Part shown: one piece after another, positions 25,069 through 33,165 of the stretch
Position numbering within the stretch: the stretch's first letter is position 1
Layout: each line of letters begins with the position of its first letter
Assembly (NCBI GenBank): GCA_000435075.1
Contig: FR890671.1
Span: 1 to 38,461 of the forward strand
Length of the DNA stretch: 38,461 bases
Source: Bacteroides sp. CAG:770
GTDB lineage: Bacteria > Bacteroidota > Bacteroidia > Bacteroidales > UBA932
Direction: 5' to 3'
Program-made: the position numbers and the translations under genes
The notes under the pieces: model-generated
The model's database searches: none
Told to the model about the DNA's origin: nothing
What the model saw: the letters and a program-made list of their open reading frames with translations, nothing else

Positions 25069-27624
25069 ATGCCTAGAGGACTGCCACTCTCGATATTCCT
25101 TCTCTCACTAGCGACTCTGGTCTTCGGGCAAAGCAAAAACACAGCGTACGAAGACTCACACGTGCGTTTCACCATAATTTCCGGACAAACAATACGTATG
25201 GAGTATTCCCCTGACGGCAAATTCACAGATGCCAAGACTCTCATGGCCGTCGACAGGGAGTACTCTCCTACGGAATATAAGGTGAAGACTTCCGGCAAAT
25301 ACCTGGAAATCCTTACCCACGACATAAAACTCAGATACCTGAAGAATTCCGGTGCGTTCACCAGTTCCAACCTTTCCATAGAATCCGCGAAAGACAACGC
25401 CTTCAAGTTTCTCTGGAGACCTGGCATGAAACAGCAGCGGAACCTGAAAGGAACCCGCCACGCCTACGATGCCGTAAAAGGCAGGACAGTCATGTACGGT
25501 AAAGATGAAGGCAAAGTCCTGGAACTGGAGGACGGACTAATAGCACGCGACGGATGGACCCTGATAGACGACTCCAAGACGCCCATTTTCGTAGAAGACA
25601 AAGATTGGCAGGGACATGAAATTACCAAGGAATGGCTGTCAAGCCGTCCCGACAACGGTTCCCAGGACTTGTACTTCCTGGCATACGGAAACGACTACAA
25701 GTCCGCGCTGAAGGACTTCATCTCATTCGCAGGCCCCATTCCGATGCTGCCACGCTACGCCTACGGCAACTGGCACTCATGGTACTGGCTCTATTCCGAT
25801 GGTGAATTCCGCGAGATGCTGGAAAACTATAAACGAAACGGCATCCCACTCGACGTCCTCTGCATCGATATGGACCGCCACATAAACGGATGGTACGGAT
25901 GGGACTGGAACACGGACCTCTTCCCTGACCCCGCCAAGATGTTCAGGGATTTCCACCGTGACCACCTGAAGCTCACCACGAATATGCACATCGACGCCAT
26001 GTACAGCAACGAGTCTTCTTTCACGCTCATACAGAAGGACTTGGGAGCAGACTCCACAAAGACTGACACACTGGCATTGAACCTGATGGACAGAAAACTC
26101 GCAAGTTCATTCTTCATCAGGGAGATAGACAAGATGTACGAACTCGGCTGGGACTTCCTCTGGGACGACAACGGGGCCTACGCATCACCGGCAGAATACC
26201 CTGGCATTGACATGAACCTCTGGCGCGAGCGCCTCTTTTTCGAGGACAATGCGGCACGCGGCAAGCGTCCGCTCTACCTTGGACGCTACGGCGGACTTGG
26301 CGGACACAGGTATCCGGTCGGCTTTTCCGGAGACACCTTCGCATCTTGGGAATCGCTTGAATTCCAGACAGTTTACAACACCACATCCGCCAATGTAGGC
26401 TTCCTCTGGACACACGATCTGGGCGGTTACCAGCTGGAATGGTGGGACCCGTCCAAGCCATTGGCACAGACCACCAAATACGACTCAGAACTGCTCTTGC
26501 GCTGGTTCCAGTTCGGCGCACTCACGCCTGCCATGAGAAACCAGACCGCAAAGCAGATATCCATATACAAGTACCCGTGGATGCATCCATACGAGTACTG
26601 CACAGCGATTTGCGACGCCGTCCGCTTCCACTACGCCCTGAATCCGTACATTTATTCACAGAGCCGCGAGACATATGAGACAGGAGTCGCAGTCTGCCGC
26701 CCGCTCTACTACGAATGGCCCGCAGACGAGGAGGCCTACAGCCACGACGGCGAGTACATGTTCGGAGACAATGTCTTCGTAGCGCCGATAACCGCTCCGC
26801 GCGGAGAATCCAGGCTCAGCCACCACAAATTCTATCTACCTGAAGGTCAATGGTATGAATGGTGTTCAGGATCGATGCTGGAAGGCGGCCGCGAATACGA
26901 AAGGACATATGCCCTGGACGAGTATCCGATGTTTGTCAAGGCCGGAGCCATCATCCCGATGTACGACGGCACGCAAATGAACCTGGACGGAAACGACGAG
27001 GACATCATCATAGTAATCGCCCCCGGCGACGGGAACAGCAGCTTCAGCCTCTACGAAGACAATGGCATTGACCCGGACTATGAACATAATTTTGCGAAGA
27101 CATTGATCCGTTCCGAGCGGAACGGCCTGAGCCACAAGGTCGTGATATCGCCGAGAAAAGGCGCCTACGAAGGAATGCCTTCAGACCGCAGATTCTCGCT
27201 CCGCATCCTGTCGGCAGCATATCCCAAGTCGGTGAAGGTCAATAACAAAAAAGCAAACTGGACATTCAACGGAAAAGAAATGTCCATCGACATTGACATA
27301 CCCGAAACTGACTGCGCGACAGCAAAAGACATCGAAATAGAATATGCGGAGGCCGGTGCGAAACTGGACGGGCTCAAGGGAGCGGCGAAACGCACTTATG
27401 AGGCAGTTTACGATCTGAAACGGAATCATGAGGATTTCGGTTACTTCTTCCCGGATTGGATGGCCAGAATGTACACCATACGTGAGGCGCTTTACTATCA
27501 TCCGGAACGCATGGATGCCCTGACCGCAGAATTTTGGGAAAACTATTCCGCTGCTGAAGAAAGGCTTACGGCCACAGGCATGAACCACGTATTCATAGAC
27601 AGATACAAATCATTTATAAAATAA
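25069..27624 (+). CDS. Glycoside hydrolase family 31 (alpha-glucosidase-like)
   Basis: The 851-aa secreted enzyme has a signal peptide (about 1-22), an N-terminal beta domain that includes LSIESAKD, a (beta/alpha)8 domain (about 220-560) and C-terminal beta domains. The catalytic region holds WDFLWDDNGAY with D366/D367, the likely nucleophile position, and FSGDTF with D422, the likely acid/base. GH31 members release alpha-linked glucose, galactose or xylose by a retaining mechanism. The last ~80 residues form an unusual helical tail (AVYDLKRNHEDFGYFFPDW...). It opens the plus arm and ends 2 bp before the DUF4855 gene. The family is secure but the linkage is not. Confidence 0.92.
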   Translation: MPRGLPLSIFLLSLATLVFGQSKNTAYEDSHVRFTIISGQTIRMEYSPDGKFTDAKTLMAVDREYSPTEYKVKTSGKYLEILTHDIKLRYLKNSGAFTSSNLSIESAKDNAFKFLWRPGMKQQRNLKGTRHAYDAVKGRTVMYGKDEGKVLELEDGLIARDGWTLIDDSKTPIFVEDKDWQGHEITKEWLSSRPDNGSQDLYFLAYGNDYKSALKDFISFAGPIPMLPRYAYGNWHSWYWLYSDGEFREMLENYKRNGIPLDVLCIDMDRHINGWYGWDWNTDLFPDPAKMFRDFHRDHLKLTTNMHIDAMYSNESSFTLIQKDLGADSTKTDTLALNLMDRKLASSFFIREIDKMYELGWDFLWDDNGAYASPAEYPGIDMNLWRERLFFEDNAARGKRPLYLGRYGGLGGHRYPVGFSGDTFASWESLEFQTVYNTTSANVGFLWTHDLGGYQLEWWDPSKPLAQTTKYDSELLLRWFQFGALTPAMRNQTAKQISIYKYPWMHPYEYCTAICDAVRFHYALNPYIYSQSRETYETGVAVCRPLYYEWPADEEAYSHDGEYMFGDNVFVAPITAPRGESRLSHHKFYLPEGQWYEWCSGSMLEGGREYERTYALDEYPMFVKAGAIIPMYDGTQMNLDGNDEDIIIVIAPGDGNSSFSLYEDNGIDPDYEHNFAKTLIRSERNGLSHKVVISPRKGAYEGMPSDRRFSLRILSAAYPKSVKVNNKKANWTFNGKEMSIDIDIPETDCATAKDIEIEYAEAGAKLDGLKGAAKRTYEAVYDLKRNHEDFGYFFPDWMARMYTIREALYYHPERMDALTAEFWENYSAAEERLTATGMNHVFIDRYKSFIK

Positions 27625-27626
27625 TC

Positions 27627-28760
27627 ATGAAAACATTAGGGAAACTTCTTCTCACAGCCATGGCGCTGTTCACACTCTCCGTTTCAGGCGAGGCCAAGAA
27701 GATAAAGAAAATCACTGCCAGCGACATTGTCCTGTTCTATGCAGGCGGACATAACGGCAGCATCTACGACCAGAAATACGCAGCCGACTACGTGTCTTAC
27801 GTGGACCGCGACGGAAAGGAGCATTGGCTCTTCGACGGATACCTCCTGCTCCAGATCTGGGACACCAGAAACGACCAGGCTTCCAACGTCACTTTCACCC
27901 CGGGAATGAAGGATGAAGACGGCAGATTCCTCCCTTCAGCCAACCAGGCAGACTGGATGAAACTCATCGACTACTACTTCGAAGAAGGGAGCTGCATCGA
28001 CGCCATTGACAAGGCTGTCGCAGAAGCGTCCAAGCGTCTGGGAAAACCTGAGACCAAGCGTCAGATCATCATTTCCATCCCTGACCCGATGCCGTACAAG
28101 GAGTCAATGACCAAAAAACACGGAACCACATACTGGGGACTGCTCGGGGACAAGGTTGCGGACTTTTCCGATGAGAACGACCGCATCGCAGCCTGCAAAT
28201 GGTTCGTGGACCAGTGCCTGAAAAAGTACAAGGAGCACAAATACGAAAACGTGGAACTTGCAGGTTTCTACTGGATTACGGAGGAAACTCTGGACAAGAG
28301 CCCGCTTCTTCCTGCCATTTCAGACTATGTCCATTCCAAGGGCTACCCTATCACATGGATTCCTTACTTCCAGGCCCCGGGATATACCGAATGGCGCGAG
28401 AAGGGCTTCGACATGGCATGGTACCAGCCGAACTACTTCTTCTATCCTGTCCCTGAATCACAGATACGCACAGCCTGCGAACAGGCTATCGCCAACGGAA
28501 TGGCCATGGAGATGGAACTGGACGAGCGCGCTGCCGTAAAACCTCTCTGGGGAAAAGAAAGTCTCGCATACAAACTCCGCGCATACATGAAGACCTTCAA
28601 GGAATGCGGACCGTGGGCAAAGTGCCAGCTCGCCTACTATCAGGACACGAATGCGGTGCAGTATTTGAAGCAGACAGGCGACCCGCGTGACCTCGAACTG
28701 TATTACGATTTCTGTGACTTCGTCGCGAAACGTCCGTACAGAACACAGAAACAGAACTAA
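27627..28760 (+). CDS. Secreted DUF4855-domain protein
   Basis: The 377-aa protein has a cleavable signal peptide (about 1-24, SGEA) and no lipoprotein cysteine. Almost all of the rest is one DUF4855 domain: SDIVLFYAGGHNGS, HWLFDGYLLLQIWD, RQIIISIPDPMPY, FVDQCLKKYKEHKYENVELAGFYW, KGFDMAWYQPNY and ANGMAMEMELDERA. It is a paralogue of the lipoprotein at 11914-13278 but lacks its BACON-like domain, so it is probably periplasmic. It begins 2 bp after the GH31 stop, suggesting translational coupling and a linked role. The family has no activity known to me; a TIM-barrel-like glycosidase is inferred from the acidic residues and context. Confidence 0.82.
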   Translation: MKTLGKLLLTAMALFTLSVSGEAKKIKKITASDIVLFYAGGHNGSIYDQKYAADYVSYVDRDGKEHWLFDGYLLLQIWDTRNDQASNVTFTPGMKDEDGRFLPSANQADWMKLIDYYFEEGSCIDAIDKAVAEASKRLGKPETKRQIIISIPDPMPYKESMTKKHGTTYWGLLGDKVADFSDENDRIAACKWFVDQCLKKYKEHKYENVELAGFYWITEETLDKSPLLPAISDYVHSKGYPITWIPYFQAPGYTEWREKGFDMAWYQPNYFFYPVPESQIRTACEQAIANGMAMEMELDERAAVKPLWGKESLAYKLRAYMKTFKECGPWAKCQLAYYQDTNAVQYLKQTGDPRDLELYYDFCDFVAKRPYRTQKQN

Positions 28761-28867
28761 CATATTGACACCCAAATTCCTCCCCTCGGGGAAGGGACTT
28801 ACTCTCGCCCTCACGGGCTCTATAAGCGGTGTTTCGCACTCGCAAACTCGGGAAACTTATTCTGAAA
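28761..28867 (+). other. 107-bp gap with short hairpins inside the plus operon
   Basis: The largest gap in the plus arm. It contains GC-rich short inverted repeats (CCCC-TC-GGGG near 28785 and CCC-TCAC-GGG near 28813) that could pause polymerase or stabilise mRNA ends. No TAnnTTTG element is visible, so a separate promoter is not supported. Confidence 0.35.
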
Positions 28868-30058
28868 ATGAAACGATTTTTACTGATAATACTCACATCG
28901 CTCCTTGCGATGCAGGCCGGAGCCCAGGACCGGAGAATCGAAATGAACACTGTCAATGCCGTCAATGCGAACTGGCCGGTCAAGTTCGGAGGTCCCTACT
29001 ACAGCCACATCTTCATCGACAAAATCTATGAAGATAGCGATATCATAATCCCCTGTCAGTCAGTCTATGACGTACAGATAGCCGCAAGACTCGGATTCAA
29101 GTTCATAGAAGGCAACGTACACAAGACCGCCACTCCCGGCAAATATATCGTCATGCACGGAGAAGGCGGGAAACTCGGCGGTCAGGTCATGTACAAGGAC
29201 GGCCGCAGCGCCAAAGACGTGGTAATCAGCGAGACCTCCTTCGAAGACCTCATGAACAATTTCGTGTACCGCTCCAGATACGCGAAATACCGCACCCACC
29301 TCACATCCCTGGAAGAGTTCCTGACAGAATGCAGAAGGAACAACATCGCGCCGATGATACAGCACGTTGATGAGGAAGAGGTCAACATCATCAAGTCCTA
29401 CATGGGCAACAACTTCATCATGTACTGGGGCTACAGGGAAGAATTCTCAGGTCCGATACTCGAATACTGGGGATACAAGTCCAAGGAAGAAATCCTCGGA
29501 AGATGCCGTTTCATGGGCAACGGAGCCCCGTACCTCTACTGCATGGGCAACACCCATGACTTTACGGATGAAGAACTTGCAGACATCTGCAAAGAAGTCC
29601 ACAAACTTGGATGCTACATAGGATTCGCAGGCACATACGAAGACAGGGCCCGCTCGGAAAAGATGCTCGCACTGGGAATGGACTTTTCCGCAACCGGATG
29701 CGAAATCAATGAAATCGTTTCCGGCAATCTCTGTAACCTCACCGGAGACCTCAGATTCGACGACTTCAAGACCAAAGGAAAGAACGAGGAAGGATTTCTC
29801 CATCTGACTGACGGACAAACACTTGCGCCTAACGCAAAACTCAAGTCACAGTTCCTTTCAGGAGGCAGCCTCCACATAATGTTCAAGGGAAAGATACATG
29901 TCGATATGGGAGACTATATCCACTGCGACTATGAGTCAGACGGCTCACGCTCGACATGGATAAGTTCATATTTCATCGAGCAGGCGCCGACATTCAAGAT
30001 TACCGCCGTAGGACCTGTGGAAATCACCACCATAACCTACAAGGCATCCAAAATGTAA
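28868..30058 (+). CDS. Exported GDPD/PI-PLC-fold-like protein, divergent
   Basis: The protein is 396 aa from the ATG that opens a clear signal peptide (MKRFLLIILTSLLAMQAGAQ). An upstream in-frame ATG at 28829 adds 13 residues with no merit. The region 60-290 resembles the glycerophosphodiester phosphodiesterase fold: VQIAARLGFKFIEGNVHKTATPGKYIVMHG matches the family pattern of an acidic residue in IE-x-V, a T-D/P-G turn and a His before the loop. A late GCEINEIVSGN segment matches a barrel end strand. The first His-Arg-Gly motif of true GDPDs is not seen, so it may be inactive or act on another ester. The last ~120 residues form a beta domain. Its TAA overlaps the next gene's ATG (TAATG). Confidence 0.65.
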   Translation: MKRFLLIILTSLLAMQAGAQDRRIEMNTVNAVNANWPVKFGGPYYSHIFIDKIYEDSDIIIPCQSVYDVQIAARLGFKFIEGNVHKTATPGKYIVMHGEGGKLGGQVMYKDGRSAKDVVISETSFEDLMNNFVYRSRYAKYRTHLTSLEEFLTECRRNNIAPMIQHVDEEEVNIIKSYMGNNFIMYWGYREEFSGPILEYWGYKSKEEILGRCRFMGNGAPYLYCMGNTHDFTDEELADICKEVHKLGCYIGFAGTYEDRARSEKMLALGMDFSATGCEINEIVSGNLCNLTGDLRFDDFKTKGKNEEGFLHLTDGQTLAPNAKLKSQFLSGGSLHIMFKGKIHVDMGDYIHCDYESDGSRSTWISSYFIEQAPTFKITAVGPVEITTITYKASKM

Positions 30059-33000
30059 TGAGACGAAACATGAAAAAGATAGCAGCATTGATACTGACAT
30101 TCTGCGGCATCGGCACACTCGCAGGCGCAGCAGACAAGTCATCCGTCGGGACCGGTCCAGACTGGCAGAACGCCTCGGTCGTAGAACGGAACAGGATGCC
30201 GATGAGGGCGACATTCCACACGGACAACCCCGTCATGAGCCTCCACGGACTCTGGAAATTCAAGTGGTACGAGACTCCTGAGAGCAGGCTGACAACATTC
30301 TACAGCATTGACACTGAAGACAATGCGTGGGACACCATGCCCGTTCCCGGAATCTGGGAGGTCAACGGATACGGCGACCCGCTCTACGTCAACATAGGCT
30401 ACTGCTGGAAAGGCCAGTTCGAAAACAATCCGCCTTTCGTCCCGACCGCGAAAAACCACGTCGGCCAATATAGGCAGCATTTCACCATCCCGTCCGACTG
30501 GGCCGGCAAGCAAATCATAATGAACATCGGTTCCGCCACATCCAACATCCGCGTATGGGTCAATGGAAAGGAGGTCGGATACAGTCAGGACAGCAAGCTC
30601 GAAGCCAGATTCGACGTCACGAAATTCATCAGACCGGGCGAAGACAACCTCATCGCCTTCGAAATCTTCCGCTGGTGCGACGGGACCTACCTCGAAGACC
30701 AGGACTTCTGGAAACTGACCGGAATCGCCCGCGAAACCTACCTCACCGCGCGCGACCGCAGCCACATCGAGGACATCCAGGTCAATGCCGATGCAGACGG
30801 CACCTTCACATGGAAAGTCCTGACAACCAAGACTATACGTAAGGTCAATGTCAGCCTTCCGGAACTCGGATACAGCGTCAGCCTCACGAAACCGACCTCG
30901 ACCGAGGACGGGCTGAAGGTATTTGAAGGCACAGCGTCAATGCCGGAAGCCAGACTATGGTCCGCCGAAACTCCCAACCTCTATAAGGTCAATGTCAGTG
31001 TTTCCGACGGGCAGAAAACCTGCGAAAACGCCTCTCTGAAAACAGGATTCAGAATGGTGAAAATCGACGGCAAGCTCCTCTATGTGAACGGCCAGCCGAT
31101 TCTGATAAAGGGAGTGAACCGCCACGAGATGAACCCTTACGGCGCCTACAGCATTTCCAAGGCAGATATGCGCCGCGACCTCAAGATAATGAAAGAACTG
31201 AATATCAATACGGTACGAACCTGTCACTATCCGGACGACCCGTATTGGTATGAACTCTGCGACGAATACGGCCTCTATGTCATCGACGAGGCCAACAACG
31301 AGGCACACGGCCTTGGCTATGGAGAAGGCACCATCGCCAAGAACCCTCTCTACAACAAGGAGATAACCAACCGTGTAGGGAGAATGATGAGACGTGACCG
31401 CAACCATCCGTCAGTCATCATCTGGAGTCTCGGAAACGAGGCCGGCAACGGAAAGAACTTCTATGACGCCTACGACTTCGCCAAAGCCTTCGACACCACC
31501 CGCCCGGTACAGTACGAGCAGGGACAGGGCGGAGCGAACAGGGACCGCAACTCCGATATCTTCACCCCAATGTACATCCGCTATGCCAATGCAGAGAAGT
31601 ACATCAATAAAAACCAGGACCGTCCGTTCATAATGTGCGAATACGCGCACGCGATGGGCAACTCCATGGGAGGCTTCAAGGAATATTGGGACCTTATCCG
31701 CAAATATCCTACGTTCCAGGGCGGCTGCATCTGGGATTTCGTGGACCAGGCGCTGTACAAGCCGGCGGACGCAGAGAAATACGGCTCCGACCACATTTTC
31801 GCGTTCGGAGGCGACTACAATGACGAGGACCCGAGCGACGCATCCTTCATGTGCAACGGTCTCATTTCCACAGAGCGCGAATGGCACCGCCACGCATACG
31901 AGGTCCGCTATCAGCACCGCTCCATACTCGCATGGGCAAGCAAGGAAGAGGCAGCAGAGGGCAAGATTCACATTTTCAATGAGTACTTCTTCATCTCTCT
32001 CGACAGGTTCTCCCTCGACTGGGAACTGATGCGCAACGGAACAGCCATCAAAAGGGGCTGTGTCAATGCCATTGAACTTCATCCTCAGGACTCAGCTGTC
32101 ATTGACCTCGGCTACAGCATTGACAAAACTCTGGCCGAAGGTTCCGACATTTACCTGAATCTCAGTTTCAGGCTGAACCGGGAGGACGGAATTCTGCCGG
32201 CAGGAACCGAACTCTCGTATGAGCAGATTGCCATTGCCGAGAACTGGAACTGTTCTGAGAATCAGGCTGACACGAAGCTGTCCGGTCTTCCTTTCGAAGT
32301 CGAATTCGACAAGCGCACAGGGGCATTGACAAAATACTCGGTGTTCGGCAGGAATCTGATTTCTGAGCCGATTCTTCCGTGCTTTGGGCGCGCAGTCACC
32401 GACAATGACGAAGGCATGCTAGTGGATTTGTCTTTCGACAAGGAGGCTCGCCGCATGTTCGACACGTGGAGGACGCCGGCATTAGAGGCGGAGTCAATGT
32501 CAGACGAGATGGACGGGGATGTACGCGTCGTTACGGTCCGCTACAGGCCGATAGAGGATTACCTCAGACCGGTATTGACATATAACATTGACAATCATGG
32601 CATTATAAAGGCAAAACTTTCGCTGGAGGATGCCGGCAGGCTGAAAGAGGCTCCGCATTTCTTCAGGGTCGGAGTCGAGTTTGCGATGCCTGGTGAGTAC
32701 TCTGTCATTGACTTTTACGGTGAAGGTCCTTTCGACAGTTATTGCGACCGGAGGAGTGCGGCGCTGATGGGGCATTATACCCAAAGTGTGAGCGAGCAGT
32801 ACGATTTCAGCATGGTCCGTCCGCAGGAGTGCGGCACGCATTGCGGCCTCAAATGGTTCAGCATCATCGACAAAAACGGCAATGGTATCCGCATAACTTC
32901 TTCTGCGCCAGAGTTTTCCGCATCAGCCCTGCCGGTATCGCGAAAGATGCTCGACCGCAATCCGGAGTTCAAGCATTCTCTGGAACTGAAGAAGGTGGCG

Positions 33001-33165
33001 CATGAGGCGGACCGCACAAATGGCCAGACCTACGTCAACATTGACCTCAAGCAGATGGGCCTCGGCTGCGTCTCCTCTTTCGGCGACCACCCGCTCCCGA
33101 CCTACCTGATTCCAGCCGACAATTATTCATTCGAAATAACAATAGCACCGATATGGGAAGAATAA
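30058..33165 (+). CDS. Glycoside hydrolase family 2 (beta-galactosidase type)
   Basis: The protein is 1035 aa from the ATG overlapping the preceding stop; a second ATG at 30070 gives 1031 aa and starts nearer the signal peptide (MKKIAALILTFCGIGTLAGA). The domains are the sugar-binding jelly roll (about 45-240), an Ig-like domain (about 245-345), the TIM barrel (about 346-640), a further beta domain and the LacZ small-chain-like domain (about 750-1030). The acid/base is E461 in SLGNEAGNG and the nucleophile E528 in MCEYAHAMGNS, both intact. The expected activity is removal of terminal beta-galactose in the periplasm. It overlaps the GH97 gene by 13 bp. This gene is especially rich in GTCAATG/CATTGAC words. 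Confidence 0.94.
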   Translation: MRRNMKKIAALILTFCGIGTLAGAADKSSVGTGPDWQNASVVERNRMPMRATFHTDNPVMSLHGLWKFKWYETPESRLTTFYSIDTEDNAWDTMPVPGIWEVNGYGDPLYVNIGYCWKGQFENNPPFVPTAKNHVGQYRQHFTIPSDWAGKQIIMNIGSATSNIRVWVNGKEVGYSQDSKLEARFDVTKFIRPGEDNLIAFEIFRWCDGTYLEDQDFWKLTGIARETYLTARDRSHIEDIQVNADADGTFTWKVLTTKTIRKVNVSLPELGYSVSLTKPTSTEDGLKVFEGTASMPEARLWSAETPNLYKVNVSVSDGQKTCENASLKTGFRMVKIDGKLLYVNGQPILIKGVNRHEMNPYGAYSISKADMRRDLKIMKELNINTVRTCHYPDDPYWYELCDEYGLYVIDEANNEAHGLGYGEGTIAKNPLYNKEITNRVGRMMRRDRNHPSVIIWSLGNEAGNGKNFYDAYDFAKAFDTTRPVQYEQGQGGANRDRNSDIFTPMYIRYANAEKYINKNQDRPFIMCEYAHAMGNSMGGFKEYWDLIRKYPTFQGGCIWDFVDQALYKPADAEKYGSDHIFAFGGDYNDEDPSDASFMCNGLISTEREWHRHAYEVRYQHRSILAWASKEEAAEGKIHIFNEYFFISLDRFSLDWELMRNGTAIKRGCVNAIELHPQDSAVIDLGYSIDKTLAEGSDIYLNLSFRLNREDGILPAGTELSYEQIAIAENWNCSENQADTKLSGLPFEVEFDKRTGALTKYSVFGRNLISEPILPCFGRAVTDNDEGMLVDLSFDKEARRMFDTWRTPALEAESMSDEMDGDVRVVTVRYRPIEDYLRPVLTYNIDNHGIIKAKLSLEDAGRLKEAPHFFRVGVEFAMPGEYSVIDFYGEGPFDSYCDRRSAALMGHYTQSVSEQYDFSMVRPQECGTHCGLKWFSIIDKNGNGIRITSSAPEFSASALPVSRKMLDRNPEFKHSLELKKVAHEADRTNGQTYVNIDLKQMGLGCVSSFGDHPLPTYLIPADNYSFEITIAPIWEE

